Source of the DNA: Amycolatopsis rifamycinica
GTDB lineage: Bacteria; Actinomycetota; Actinomycetes; Mycobacteriales; Pseudonocardiaceae
Assembly (NCBI RefSeq): GCF_000695625.1
Contig: NZ_JMQI01000064.1
Coordinates: forward strand, 124,001-188,000
Length of the DNA stretch: 64,000 nt
Direction: 5' to 3'
Below are positions 22,804-31,698 of the stretch, in pieces. The notes under the pieces are model-generated. The model made no database searches. It was given only the letters and a program-made list of their open reading frames with translations, and had not been told where the DNA came from. The position numbers and the translations under genes were made by a program. How positions within the stretch are numbered: position 1 is the first letter of the stretch; every line of letters begins with the position of its first letter.

Positions 22804-24204
22804 GTGACCAGGATCGTGATCATGGGCGGGGGCCCGGCCGGCTACGAGGCAGCGCTGGTCGCGGCCCAGCACGGAGCCGACGTCACGATCGTCGAGCGGG
22901 ACGGCCTGGGTGGCGCCTGCGTCCTCTACGACTGCGTTCCCTCGAAGACGTTCATCGCCAGCTCGGGCGCGCTCGCGAAGATGCACGACCTCGGCGAGCT
23001 CGGCATCAACACCGACATGGCGGACACCAGCGTCGACCTCCCGACCGTCCACGGCCGGGTGAAGGGCCTCGCGCTCGCCCAGTCCGCCGACATCCGCGCC
23101 CGCGTCCAGCGCGAAGGCGTCCGCGTCATCGCCGGCGAGGCCCGCTTCTGCGACGAAGAGCCCGGCCTGGCGACCCACAAGGTCGCCGTCACGACGAAGG
23201 ACGGCACCGAGAAGCTGCCCGCCGACGTCGTCCTCATCGCCACCGGCGCCACCCCGCGCGTGCTGCCCGGCGCGGTCCCCGACGGCGAGCGCATCCTCGA
23301 CTGGCGTCAGCTCTACGAGCTCCAGGAGCTGCCCGAGCACCTCGCCGTGATCGGCTCGGGCGTCACCGGCGCCGAGTTCGCGTCCGCCTACACCGAGATG
23401 GGCGTCAAGGTCACCGTCGTCTCCAGCCGTGACCGCGTCCTCCCGCACGAAGACGCCGACGCCGCCGCGGTGCTCGAGGAGGTCTTCTCGCAGCGCGGGA
23501 CGACCGTCGCGAAGCAGGCGCGCGCCGACCGCGTCGAGCGCACCGAGAAGGGCGTCGAGATCTTCCTCGCCGACGGCCGCGTGATCGAAGCCAGCCACGC
23601 GCTGATGACCGTCGGGTCGGTCCCGAACACCAAGGACATCGGCCTGGACAAGGTCGGCATCGAGCCCGGCCCCGGCGGGTTCATCACCGTCGACCGCGTT
23701 TCGCGCACCTCCGTTCCCGGGATCTACGCCGCCGGCGACTGCACCGGCGTGCTCATGCTGGCCTCGGTGGCGAGCATGCAGGGCCGCATCGCGATGTGGC
23801 ACGCGCTGGGCGAAGGCGTCGCGCCGATCAAGCTCAAGACCGTCGCCGCCAACGTGTTCACCCACCCGGAGATCGCCACCGTCGGCATCAGCCAGCAGGC
23901 GATCGACTCCGGCGAGGTGCCCGCGCGCACCATCATGCTGCCCCTGGCCACCAACGCGCGCGCGAAGATGGAGGGCCTCCGCCGAGGCTTCGTCAAGCTG
24001 TTCTGCCGCCCCGCCACCGGCGTGGTCGTCGGTGGCGTCGTCGTGGCGCCGCAGGCGAGCGAGCTCATCCTTCCCATCGCGCTCGCCGTCCAGAACCAGC
24101 TCACAGTGGACCACCTGGCACTGACATTTTCGGTGTACCCGTCGCTGTCGGGCTCGATCACCGAGGCCGGGCGCCAGCTCATGCGCCACGACGATCTCGA
24201 CTGA
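22804..24204 (+). CDS. lpdA: NAD(P)H-quinone dehydrogenase, LpdA-type flavoprotein
   Basis: A 466-residue FAD flavoprotein of the disulfide-reductase family; mycobacterial LpdA reduces quinones with NAD(P)H rather than lipoamide. FAD site IMGGGPAGYEAA, NAD site VIGSGVTGAEFA and the second FAD motif GIYAAGDCTG are present. CVLYDC (39-44) keeps both redox cysteines in the canonical CxxxxC spacing, but the C-terminal His-Glu dyad needed for lipoamide dehydrogenase is replaced (VYPSLSGSI where AHPTLSE is usual). GTG 22804 follows GAGGAGG. This combination argues against dihydrolipoamide dehydrogenase but leaves thiol chemistry possible. Confidence 0.88.
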   Translation: MTRIVIMGGGPAGYEAALVAAQHGADVTIVERDGLGGACVLYDCVPSKTFIASSGALAKMHDLGELGINTDMADTSVDLPTVHGRVKGLALAQSADIRARVQREGVRVIAGEARFCDEEPGLATHKVAVTTKDGTEKLPADVVLIATGATPRVLPGAVPDGERILDWRQLYELQELPEHLAVIGSGVTGAEFASAYTEMGVKVTVVSSRDRVLPHEDADAAAVLEEVFSQRGTTVAKQARADRVERTEKGVEIFLADGRVIEASHALMTVGSVPNTKDIGLDKVGIEPGPGGFITVDRVSRTSVPGIYAAGDCTGVLMLASVASMQGRIAMWHALGEGVAPIKLKTVAANVFTHPEIATVGISQQAIDSGEVPARTIMLPLATNARAKMEGLRRGFVKLFCRPATGVVVGGVVVAPQASELILPIALAVQNQLTVDHLALTFSVYPSLSGSITEAGRQLMRHDDLD

Positions 24205-24276
24205 CGAAGCACGCAACCCCGGCGCACCCGTCGCGTCTTGTCGGTTGTAAGACTGAAGGACGCGAAGGGTGCGAGA

Positions 24277-24726
24277 GTGCGCAAGACGGTGGTTTTCGTT
24301 GCGGCAGCGGTGATCGGGACGACGGCGTCGACCGGATCGGCGACGGCGCAGAGCAGCAGCAGCCCGGCCCCGCGCACCACGGGCAGCGTCCAGCTCAACG
24401 TGAACACCGCGATCAACCAGTCGCTGGTGGACAAGTACGTCCGCGACGCGCCGAACGTCGCGCTGGCGAAGTGTGAAGGCCCTTCGCCGGCGTTCTCTTC
24501 GCCGGTGCTGACGTTCACCAACTACACGCCCGGCCCGTTCATGGGCGCCGACGCGAACATCAGCGCCGACGTCGAGCTGAAGCCCGGCACCGCGGCGGGG
24601 ACGTACCCGCTGACCGTGACGTGCGGCAGCCAGACCTACACCACGCAGTTCACGGTGCCCGCCGCCCAGGTCGCGAAGGTGCCTTCCGGCGCCGCGAAGG
24701 CGGGCGACGGCAGCATGGCGGGCTGA
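24277..24726 (+). CDS. secreted protein related to the downstream sortase-locus protein
   Basis: A 149-residue exported protein: signal peptide RKTVVFVAAAVIGTTAST with cleavage near ATAQ-SS, then an Ala/Ser/Pro linker and a beta-rich domain ending TYPLTVTCGSQTYTTQF. The tail AAQVAKVPSGAA matches AKQVAKVPSGAP in the next secreted protein, so the two are tandem paralogues, but this one stops soon after and has no membrane anchor. GTG 24277 with GAAGGG upstream is preferred over the TTG at 24238 because it starts at the basic end of the signal peptide. A UUCG-capped terminator follows. Confidence 0.75.
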   Translation: MRKTVVFVAAAVIGTTASTGSATAQSSSSPAPRTTGSVQLNVNTAINQSLVDKYVRDAPNVALAKCEGPSPAFSSPVLTFTNYTPGPFMGADANISADVELKPGTAAGTYPLTVTCGSQTYTTQFTVPAAQVAKVPSGAAKAGDGSMAG

Positions 24727-24750
24727 TCGCCACATATTCCACGAATCGGA

Positions 24751-24774
24751 AGCCGCCCTTCGGGGCGGCTTTTT
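24751..24774 (+). terminator. intrinsic terminator with TTCG tetraloop
   Basis: AGCCGCCC (24751-24758), loop TTCG, GGGCGGCT (24763-24770), then TTTT. A textbook terminator after the first secreted protein. The remaining 24775-24948 before the next gene holds no ORF or repeat that I can name; it is presumably that gene's promoter and leader. Confidence 0.9.
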
Positions 24775-24948
24775 CGTGGGTTTCCGATGTGGCGGTTCGC
24801 GATGGATTCGTGACCTTCGGGCGCAACCTTCCGCAGGTGGAGACGTCTTTGGTAGCAGATGAGGGGCCAAGGCCGATGCAGGGGGAACTGCGAACGGCGG
24901 CCGTCATCCGTTGTTTCCGACTCCGGGAAATTCGCAAGGGGAGAAAAG

Positions 24949-25560
24949 ATGAAGAACACCGTTGTCGTCGCGGGTGCCGCCGCGGCCTTCCTGGTCCTCG
25001 CGCCCGGCGCCGCGCTCGCCGCCACGCCGACGGGGGCGCCGCCGGTCACGTCGACGAGCACGATCCAGACCGCGCCGCCGTCCCCGACCGGCATGCCGAC
25101 GGTGACGCCGACGCCGGACCCGGGGACCGACTTCCCGGACGGCCCGATCGCCCGGATCACCCGGTCGTTGACCGTGTCGCCCGGCAAGGCGGTGCCGGGT
25201 GCGCGGGTGAAGCTCGACTTCGCCTGCCGGACCCACGGGCCCGACGAGAAGGTCTCCGTCCAGTCGGCGGCGCTGACCTTCGGCAAGCCCGGCGACCCCG
25301 CGAGGTGGGCGACCGCCACCGTGAAGGACGTCAAGCCCGGCAAGTACGCCGTGACGATGTACTGCGCCCACGAGGATTCCACCGCGTGGCTCGAGGTGCT
25401 CCCGGCCGCCAAGCAGGTCGCCAAGGTGCCGTCGGGCGCGCCGCAGACCGGGGGCACCGACGGCCCGGCCGTCGACAACTCCGGCGCCGCGGCCGCCATG
25501 GGGGTGCTGGCCCTCGGCGGGGCCGGTCTGGCGCTGGCGCGGCGGGCGCGGCGTCGCTGA
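24949..25560 (+). CDS. secreted cell-surface protein with C-terminal membrane anchor
   Basis: A 203-residue surface protein: signal peptide (KNTVVVAGAAAAFLVLAPGA, cleaved after ALAA), a Thr/Pro linker, an Ig-like beta domain with two Cys (DFACRTHG and TMYCAHED), then QVAKVPSGAPQTGG, a C-terminal hydrophobic helix and a basic end ARRARRR. That is a sorting-signal layout with APQTG in the pentapeptide position, and a sortase gene follows 115 bases later. ATG 24949 has AAGGGGAG. The likely fate is covalent attachment to the wall or retention in the membrane; the partner of the domain is unknown. Confidence 0.78.
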   Translation: MKNTVVVAGAAAAFLVLAPGAALAATPTGAPPVTSTSTIQTAPPSPTGMPTVTPTPDPGTDFPDGPIARITRSLTVSPGKAVPGARVKLDFACRTHGPDEKVSVQSAALTFGKPGDPARWATATVKDVKPGKYAVTMYCAHEDSTAWLEVLPAAKQVAKVPSGAPQTGGTDGPAVDNSGAAAAMGVLALGGAGLALARRARRR

Positions 25561-25562
25561 GC

Positions 25563-25600
25563 CGGGCGGACCGCTCCGGGGCGCCGGAGCGGTCCGCCCG
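25563..25600 (+). terminator. 17-bp hairpin between surface protein and sortase genes
   Basis: Perfect arms 25563-25579 and 25584-25600 (CGGGCGGACCGCTCCGG and complement) with loop GGCG, starting two bases after the stop codon. No T-run. It probably limits readthrough into the sortase gene. Confidence 0.7.
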
Positions 25601-25675
25601 CGGAGGTACCGTCGGGGCGCAACCAAAAGGACCACCCGGACGTGTGAACTTTCAGGAGCCAGTCAGGGGGAGAGC

Positions 25676-26323
25676 ATGACCAGGAGGATCACGAACGGAA
25701 GAGGCGTCCTGATCGCCGTCGTCGCGGTGGTGCTGGCCGCGCTGGTGGTGCTGGCGCTGACCCTCGGCGGTGGGCGTGACCCGGGCACCGCGCAGCCGCC
25801 GCCCGCCCAGCCGGTCGCGGTCGTGCCGACGCCGGAGGCGCAGAGCCAGGACGCCGTCGCGGCGCTGCCCAAGTCCGAGCCCGTCTCGCTCGACATCCCG
25901 AAGATCGGGGCGCACTCGTCGCTGATCCCGCTCGGGCTCAACCCGGACAACACCGTCGAGGTGCCGCCGGTGACCACGCCGCTGCAGGCCGGCTGGTACA
26001 CCTACGCGCCCACGCCGGGCGAGATCGGCCCGGCCGTCGTCCTCGGGCACGTCGACGGCAACCACCAGAAAGGCATTTTCTTCCGGCTCAAGGAACTCGC
26101 CGCCGGTGACCGGGTCTCGATCGGCCGCAAGGACGGCACCACGGCGGTGTTCGAGGTGACGAAGGTGCACCAGGTACCGAAGAAGGACTTCGAGGGCGAA
26201 GGCGTGTACGACGACACGGCCGGCCCCGAACTGCGGCTGATCACCTGCGGCGGTGTCTTCGACCGGAACGCGCACAACTACGTCGACAACATCGTCGTCT
26301 ACGCCCGCCTGGTCCAGGCTTGA
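25676..26323 (+). CDS. class F sortase
   Basis: A 215-residue membrane-tethered transpeptidase that cuts sorting signals and joins proteins to the cell wall. One N-terminal helix (VLIAVVAVVLAALVVLALTL), a Pro-rich stalk, then the sortase barrel with the triad His125 (VLGHVDG), Cys191 (LITCGG) and Arg197 (FDRNAH). ATG 25676 has CAGGGGGAGA upstream. It directly follows a secreted protein with a sorting-signal-like tail and its shorter paralogue, so these are the probable substrates. Confidence 0.9.
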   Translation: MTRRITNGRGVLIAVVAVVLAALVVLALTLGGGRDPGTAQPPPAQPVAVVPTPEAQSQDAVAALPKSEPVSLDIPKIGAHSSLIPLGLNPDNTVEVPPVTTPLQAGWYTYAPTPGEIGPAVVLGHVDGNHQKGIFFRLKELAAGDRVSIGRKDGTTAVFEVTKVHQVPKKDFEGEGVYDDTAGPELRLITCGGVFDRNAHNYVDNIVVYARLVQA

Positions 26324-26403
26324 TTTCCGGTTTTTGTCGGTGCCCGGTGCCAGACTGTGCCGGTCGTCACCAGAGGCGGCACGGACGAGGGTTGGGAGTC
26401 GGC

Positions 26404-27195
26404 ATGGTTTTCCGGGACGAAAGATGGCCCGACGGTACGCCCGGCTGGGTGGACCTGATGGTGCCCGACCAGGCGAAGGCGATCGCCTTCTACGGCAGCC
26501 TGTTCGGCTGGGACGTGCGGCGGGGCGGTGCGGAGAGCGGCTTCTACGGCCTGGCGGAGCTGCGGGGACGCCCGGTCGCCGGGATCGGCCGGACACCACC
26601 GGGCCGGGACGTCCCGGCGGCCTGGACGACCTACCTCGCGGTGTCCGATGTGGACCGTACGACCGCGGCCGTCACCGAGGCCGGCGGGCAGATCGTCATG
26701 CCGGTGATGGAGGTGATGAAGGAGGGCCGGATGGCCGTCGCGGCCGATCCGGCGGGCGCGGTCTTCGGGCTCTGGGAAGCCGGCCACCACATCGGCACGC
26801 AGGTCACGGCGGCCCCGGGCACCCCGGCCTGGAACGAGTGCCTGAGCGCCGACTACGCGGCCGCGAAGCCGTTCTACGAGCAGGTCTTCGGCTACGGCTT
26901 CCAGGACATCTCCGGCGACGACTTCACGTACGCGGTCCTGCTGCTGGACGGGCGTCCGGTCGGCGGGCTCGGCACGGTGCCACCGGGAGCGGCGTCGTAC
27001 TGGTCGGCGTACTTCTGGGTGGCAGACGCCGACACGAGCTCCGCCAAGGTGGCCGAGCTCGGCGGCACCGTCGACGGGAAACCCTTCGACTCGCCGTACG
27101 GGCGGCAGGTGCGGGTCACCGACGACCAGGGCGTGCGGTTCATGCTCATCGCCCCGAACGAGCAGTCCGGCGAGCCGGAGGGCTGGGAAGTGTGA
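26404..27195 (+). CDS. two-domain VOC (glyoxalase-like) protein
   Basis: A 263-residue protein made of two vicinal-oxygen-chelate modules: GWVDLMVPDQAKAIAFYGSL (about 14-33) to FGLWEAG, and WNECLSADYAAAKPFYEQVF to FMLIAPNE. Each has the beta-alpha-beta layout of the glyoxalase/dioxygenase fold, but metal ligands are not clearly conserved, so it may bind a ligand rather than catalyse. ATG 26404 is chosen because the first module begins soon after it. It stands alone between the sortase and glpK, converging with the latter. Confidence 0.85.
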   Translation: MVFRDERWPDGTPGWVDLMVPDQAKAIAFYGSLFGWDVRRGGAESGFYGLAELRGRPVAGIGRTPPGRDVPAAWTTYLAVSDVDRTTAAVTEAGGQIVMPVMEVMKEGRMAVAADPAGAVFGLWEAGHHIGTQVTAAPGTPAWNECLSADYAAAKPFYEQVFGYGFQDISGDDFTYAVLLLDGRPVGGLGTVPPGAASYWSAYFWVADADTSSAKVAELGGTVDGKPFDSPYGRQVRVTDDQGVRFMLIAPNEQSGEPEGWEV

Positions 27196-27241
27196 CGGGC
27201 GGGCCGGGAGCGCCTGGGGCGGCACCCCCGGCCCTCGCCGG

Positions 27242-28756
27242 TCAGTCCTCTTCGGAGACCCAGTCGAAGGTCTTGGTGACGGCCTTCTTCCAGTTGCGGT
27301 ACTCGCGCTCGCGGCGGGCGTCGTCCATCGACGGATCCCACTGCTTGTCCTGGGCCCAGTTGGTGCGGATGTCGTCCTCGGACGCCCAGAACCCGACGGC
27401 GAGACCGGCGGCGTACGCGGCACCCAGCGCGGTGGTCTCGTTGACCACCGGGCGGATCACCGGCACGCCGAGGATGTCGGCCTGGAACTGCATGAGCAGC
27501 TCGTTGACGACCATGCCGCCGTCGACCTTGAGCGACTTCAGCGGGACGCCGGAGTCGGCGTTCATCGCGTCGATGACCTCGCGCGACTGGAAGGCGGTCG
27601 CCTCCAGCACCGCGCGGGCGAGGTGGCCCTTGTTGACGAACCGGGTGAGCCCGACGATCGCGCCGCGAGCGTCGGATCGCCAGTAAGGAGCGAACAGACC
27701 CGAGAACGCCGGGACGAAGTACGCGCCGCCGTTGTCCTCGACGCTGCGCGCGTGCTCCTCGATCTCGGCCGCGGTCGTGATCATGCCGAGGTTGTCGCGC
27801 AGCCACTGCACCAGCGAACCGGTGACGGCGATGGAGCCTTCCAGCGCGTAGACCGTGTCGTTCGAGCCGATCTTGTAGCAGACCGTGGTGAGCAGCCCGT
27901 TCTGCGACATCACCTTCTCGGTGCCGGTGTTCAGCAGCATGAAGTTGCCGGTGCCGTAGGTGTTCTTGGCCTCGCCGGGCGAGAGGCAGGCCTGGCCGAA
28001 CGTCGCGGCCTGCTGGTCGCCCAGGATGCCCGCGATCGGGACGCCGGCCAGCGCGCCCTTCTCGCGGACCTTGCCGTACTCCTCGGACGAGGAGCGGATC
28101 TCCGGCAGCATCGAAAGGGGGATGCCCATCTCGCCGGCGATCTCGGCGTCCCACTGCAGGGTGTCGAGGTCCATCAGCATGGTGCGGGAAGCGTTGGTCG
28201 GGTCGGTGACGTGCACGCCGCCGTCGGCCCCGCCGGTCATGTTCCACAGCACCCAGGTGTCCATGTTGCCGAAGATCAGGTCACCGGCCTCGGCCTTCTC
28301 GCGCGCGCCCTCGACGTTGTCCAGGATCCACTTGACCTTGGGCCCGGAGAAGTAGGTCGCGAGCGGGAGGCCGACCTTGTCGCGGTAGCGCTCCTGGCCG
28401 CCGCCGAGGTTGCCGAGCTCGGTGACGATCCGGTCGGTGCGGGTGTCCTGCCAGACGATCGCGTTGTACACGGGCTTGCCCGTGGTCTTGTCCCAGACGA
28501 GCGCGGTCTCGCGCTGGTTGGTGATGCCGACCGCGGCGATGTCCTTGGCGGTGAGGTCGGCCTTGGCCAGTGCGCCCGCGGCGACCCGGCGCGTGTTCTC
28601 CCAGATCTCTTCCGCGTTGTGCTCGACCCAGCCGGCGCGGGGGAAGATCTGCTCGTGCTCGCGCTGGTCGACCGAGACGACGCGGCCTTCGTGGTTGAAG
28701 ATCATGCACCGGGTCGAGGTGGTGCCCTGGTCGATCGCGGCTACGTACGAAGTCAT
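27242..28756 (-). CDS. glpK: glycerol kinase
   Basis: Phosphorylates glycerol to glycerol-3-phosphate with ATP in the cytoplasm. The 504-residue chain has the FGGY-kinase ATP loop DQGTTSTR near the N-terminus, glycerol-contacting ITNQRETALVWDK, and the nucleotide-site segments GILGDQQAATFGQA, YGTGNFML and KVDGGMVVN. It starts at ATG 28756, 31 bases after glpF, and the divergent glpD gene supplies the next enzyme, so glpFK and glpD form a complete glycerol pathway. Confidence 0.97.
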   Translation of the reverse strand: MTSYVAAIDQGTTSTRCMIFNHEGRVVSVDQREHEQIFPRAGWVEHNAEEIWENTRRVAAGALAKADLTAKDIAAVGITNQRETALVWDKTTGKPVYNAIVWQDTRTDRIVTELGNLGGGQERYRDKVGLPLATYFSGPKVKWILDNVEGAREKAEAGDLIFGNMDTWVLWNMTGGADGGVHVTDPTNASRTMLMDLDTLQWDAEIAGEMGIPLSMLPEIRSSSEEYGKVREKGALAGVPIAGILGDQQAATFGQACLSPGEAKNTYGTGNFMLLNTGTEKVMSQNGLLTTVCYKIGSNDTVYALEGSIAVTGSLVQWLRDNLGMITTAAEIEEHARSVEDNGGAYFVPAFSGLFAPYWRSDARGAIVGLTRFVNKGHLARAVLEATAFQSREVIDAMNADSGVPLKSLKVDGGMVVNELLMQFQADILGVPVIRPVVNETTALGAAYAAGLAVGFWASEDDIRTNWAQDKQWDPSMDDARREREYRNWKKAVTKTFDWVSEED

Positions 28757-28787
28757 GTGTGCTCCAGGAATTCGGGAGGTTCGGCGA

Positions 28788-29537
28788 TCAGGTCAGGTTG
28801 TGCACGAGGAGGTAGACGAGCGCGGCGATCGCGCCACCGACCAGCGGGCCGACGACCGGGATCCACGAGTAGCCCCAGTTGGCGTTGGCCTTGTTGCGGA
28901 TCGGCAGCAGGAAGGCGTAGGCGATGCGCGGGCCGAGGTCACGGGCCGGGTTGATCGCGTAGCCCGTCGGCCCGCCGAGCGAGGCACCGATCACGAGCAC
29001 CACGAACGAGACGCCCGCGTAGCCCAAGGCGGAGTTGCCGAAGTTCGGCGTCCCGCCGTCGCCCATGGCGTAGGTGGGGCTGAGCAGGATCCACACGACC
29101 AGGACGAAGGTGCCGATGATCTCGGTGACCAGGTTCCACGCGGTGTTCTGGATCTGCGGTCCGGTGGAGAAGATGCCGAGGGTGTTCTCGGGCTCGGGGT
29201 GGTCGTCGAACTGCAGCTTGTAGGTGGCCCAGCAGAGCACCGCGCCGATGATCGCGCCGGCGAACTGGCCGATGAAGTAGAACGGCACGTCGGCCCACGG
29301 CGTCTTGTCGGCGATGGCGAGCCCGAGGGTCACCGCCGGGTTCAGGTGCGCGCCGCTGGGCGCGGCGATGCTGGCGCCGGTGAAGACCGCGAAGGCCCAG
29401 CCGAGGTTGATGAACAGGAAGCCCGCGTTGTACCCGTTGTTCTTGCGCAGCACGTGGTTGGCCACCACGCCGTTGCCGAGCAGGATCAGCGTCGCCGTTC
29501 CCAGTAGTTCCCAGACGATTATTGCTCCAGCACTCAC
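28788..29537 (-). CDS. glpF: glycerol facilitator (aquaglyceroporin)
   Basis: A 249-residue MIP-family channel for glycerol uptake with six helices and two half-helices ending in NPA: HLNPAVT (66-68) and AINPARD (196-198). Asp200 right after the second NPAR marks glycerol facilitators rather than strict water channels. The start is GTG 29537, with GGAGGT at the proper distance; longer frames upstream lack family similarity. First gene of glpF-glpK; divergent from glpD. Confidence 0.95.
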   Translation of the reverse strand: MSAGAIIVWELLGTATLILLGNGVVANHVLRKNNGYNAGFLFINLGWAFAVFTGASIAAPSGAHLNPAVTLGLAIADKTPWADVPFYFIGQFAGAIIGAVLCWATYKLQFDDHPEPENTLGIFSTGPQIQNTAWNLVTEIIGTFVLVVWILLSPTYAMGDGGTPNFGNSALGYAGVSFVVLVIGASLGGPTGYAINPARDLGPRIAYAFLLPIRNKANANWGYSWIPVVGPLVGGAIAALVYLLVHNLT

Positions 29538-29784
29538 CGCTGCACCTCCACACTGGACACTCTGCGCAGGGTCGATCACGGCGTGCCACGGCACCGTTGC
29601 CGACCCACGTTCGCGCGACGTTACCGGGGCGTAGAAGCTACTTCCAAGCGCTGGGGAGCGGAATTCTGCCAAGATCGTGGTGAAGATCGCGGAGGGTTAC
29701 GCCACAAGTGTCATCCGTGGACGGGCGGAGGCTCACCGGGTCGTGCGATGCTGGAAGCCTCGCCGGCACGAGGAGGAATGTCAC
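29538..29784. other. glpF/glpD divergent promoter region
   Basis: A 247-base gap between divergent glycerol genes. I see ribosome sites at both ends (GGAGGT for glpF, GAGGAGG for glpD) but no clear palindromic GlpR-type operator, repeat or small gene. Confidence 0.6.
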
Positions 29785-31518
29785 GTGGCGCAGCACGCAG
29801 CGGAGACGAACCCGGCTCGACTGGGCCCGGTCAAGCGGGAAGAGACCTGGCAGCGGCTCGGCAAGGAGACGTTCGACCTCGTCGTCATCGGCGGTGGCGT
29901 GGTCGGGGCGGGCACGGCGCTGGACGCCGCGACGCGCGGGCTGCGGGTCGCGCTCGTCGAAGCCCGCGACCTCGCCTCCGGGACGTCGAGCCGGTCGAGC
30001 AAGCTGTTCCACGGCGGCCTGCGGTACCTGGAGCAGCTCGAGTTCGGACTGGTCCGCGAAGCGCTGCGCGAGCGCGAGCTGATGCTGACGACCATCGCGC
30101 CCCACCTGGTGAAGCCGGTCAGCTTCCTCTACCCGCTGACGCACCGCGTGTGGGAGCGGCCGTACACCGCGGCGGGCCTGCTGATGTACGACACGATGGG
30201 CGGCGCCCGCAGCGTCCCGGGGCAGAAGCACCTGACCCGCGCGGGGGCGCTGCGGATGGTGCCCGCCCTCAAGCGCTCGGCGCTGATCGGCGGGATCCGC
30301 TACTACGACGCGCAGTCCGACGACGCCCGCCACACGATGACGGTGGCGCGGACGGCGGCGCACTACGGCGCGGTCGTGCGGACCTCGACCCAGGTCGTCG
30401 GGTTCCTGCGCGAAGCCGACCGGGTGTCCGGCGTGCGCGTCCGCGACGTCGAAGACGGCCGCGAGACGGAGATCTCGGCGGCCGCGGTGATCAACTGCAC
30501 CGGCGTCTGGACCGACGAACTGCAGCGGCTGTCGGGCGGCCGCGGCCGGTTCCGGGTGCGGGCGAGCAAGGGCGTGCACATCGTCGTCCCGCGCGACCGG
30601 ATCGTCTCGGAGTCGGGGATGATCCTGCGCACCGAGAAGTCGGTGCTGTTCGTGATCCCGTGGGGCAACCACTGGATCGTCGGCACGACGGACACGGACT
30701 GGAACCTCGACCTGGCCCACCCGGCGGCGACGAAGCACGACATCGACTACATCCTCGAGCACGTCAACACGGTCCTCGCGACCCCGCTGACGCACGACGA
30801 CATCGAAGGCGTGTACGCGGGCCTTCGCCCGTTGCTGGCGGGGGAGAGCGAAGAGACGTCGAAGCTCTCCCGTGAGCACGCGGTGGCGAGGGTGGCCCCG
30901 GGCCTGGTGGCCATCGCGGGCGGCAAGTACACGACGTACCGCGTGATGGCGGCGGACGCGGTGGACGCGGCGGCGGTGGACCTGCCGGGCCGGTCGCAGC
31001 CGTCGATCACGGACAAGGTCCCCCTCCTGGGCGCGGACGGCTACCACGCGCTGGTCAACCAGGCCGACCACCTGGCGGCGGAGCACGGGCTGCACCCGTA
31101 CCGCGTGCGGCACCTCCTGGACCGCTACGGCTCCCTGGTGCACGAAGTCCTGGCCTCGGCCGAGGGCCGCCCGGAGCTGCTGAAGCCGATCGAGCACGCT
31201 CCGGACTACCTGGGCGTCGAAGTGGTGTACGCGGCTTCGCACGAGGGGGCGCTGCACCTGGAGGACGTCCTGGCCCGCCGGACGCGCATCTCGATCGAGT
31301 ACGCGCACCGGGGCGTCGACTGCGCCGAGCAGGTGGGCGCACTGGTGGGCGAGGTCCTCGGCTGGTCGCCCGAAACGGTGAAGCACGAGGTCGAGGTCTA
31401 CCGGGCCCGGGTGGAGGCGGAGCGCGAGTCCCAGTCCCAGCCGAGCGACGAAGCGGCGGACGCGTTGCGCTCGGCGGCCCCGGAGGCGCGGGCGGGGATC
31501 GTGGAGCCGGTGAGCTGA
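29785..31518 (+). CDS. glpD: glycerol-3-phosphate dehydrogenase (FAD)
   Basis: Membrane-associated flavoenzyme oxidising glycerol-3-phosphate to dihydroxyacetone phosphate and passing electrons to menaquinone. The 577-residue chain has the FAD loop VVIGGGVVGAGTALDAATRG (about 36-55), SSRSSKLFHGGLRYLE, WIVGTTDTDW and AGGKYTTYRVMA, all characteristic of GlpD, followed by a C-terminal helical cap. GTG 29785 follows GAGGAGG by eight bases; the frame is open further upstream but without family sequence. Divergent from glpF-glpK. Confidence 0.96.
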   Translation: MAQHAAETNPARLGPVKREETWQRLGKETFDLVVIGGGVVGAGTALDAATRGLRVALVEARDLASGTSSRSSKLFHGGLRYLEQLEFGLVREALRERELMLTTIAPHLVKPVSFLYPLTHRVWERPYTAAGLLMYDTMGGARSVPGQKHLTRAGALRMVPALKRSALIGGIRYYDAQSDDARHTMTVARTAAHYGAVVRTSTQVVGFLREADRVSGVRVRDVEDGRETEISAAAVINCTGVWTDELQRLSGGRGRFRVRASKGVHIVVPRDRIVSESGMILRTEKSVLFVIPWGNHWIVGTTDTDWNLDLAHPAATKHDIDYILEHVNTVLATPLTHDDIEGVYAGLRPLLAGESEETSKLSREHAVARVAPGLVAIAGGKYTTYRVMAADAVDAAAVDLPGRSQPSITDKVPLLGADGYHALVNQADHLAAEHGLHPYRVRHLLDRYGSLVHEVLASAEGRPELLKPIEHAPDYLGVEVVYAASHEGALHLEDVLARRTRISIEYAHRGVDCAEQVGALVGEVLGWSPETVKHEVEVYRARVEAERESQSQPSDEAADALRSAAPEARAGIVEPVS

Positions 31519-31539
31519 GGCCACGCGCCGGCCGCCCTC

Positions 31540-31695
31540 CCGGCGGCCGGGCGACTTCCGGCGGCCGGGCGACTCCCGGCGACTCCGGCAGCCGGGCGAC
31601 TTCCGGCGGCGCGGCGACCCCCGGCGGCCCGGCGACCGGGCGACCCCCCGACCCCCGGCGGCGCGGAGACCCCGGCGACCCCGGCGGGTCGGCGA
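31540..31695. repeat. GC-rich degenerate minisatellite
   Basis: About 155 bases of imperfect tandem copies of an approximately 18-base unit around GGCGACTTCCGGCGGCC fill the whole gap between glpD and the convergent acetyltransferase. Copies vary in length and sequence, which suggests slippage. Confidence 0.75.
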
Positions 31696-31698
31696 CGC

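Noticed and set aside
22738..24870. Long antisense open frame opposite lpdA
   Set aside because: Composition bias only; the plus-strand flavoprotein is unmistakable.
24775..24948. c-di-AMP riboswitch before the secreted wall protein gene
   Set aside because: Cell-wall genes in actinobacteria often have one, but I cannot find the conserved paired core here.
31540..31695. CRISPR array
   Set aside because: Repeats are contiguous and degenerate, with no unique spacers and no cas genes.
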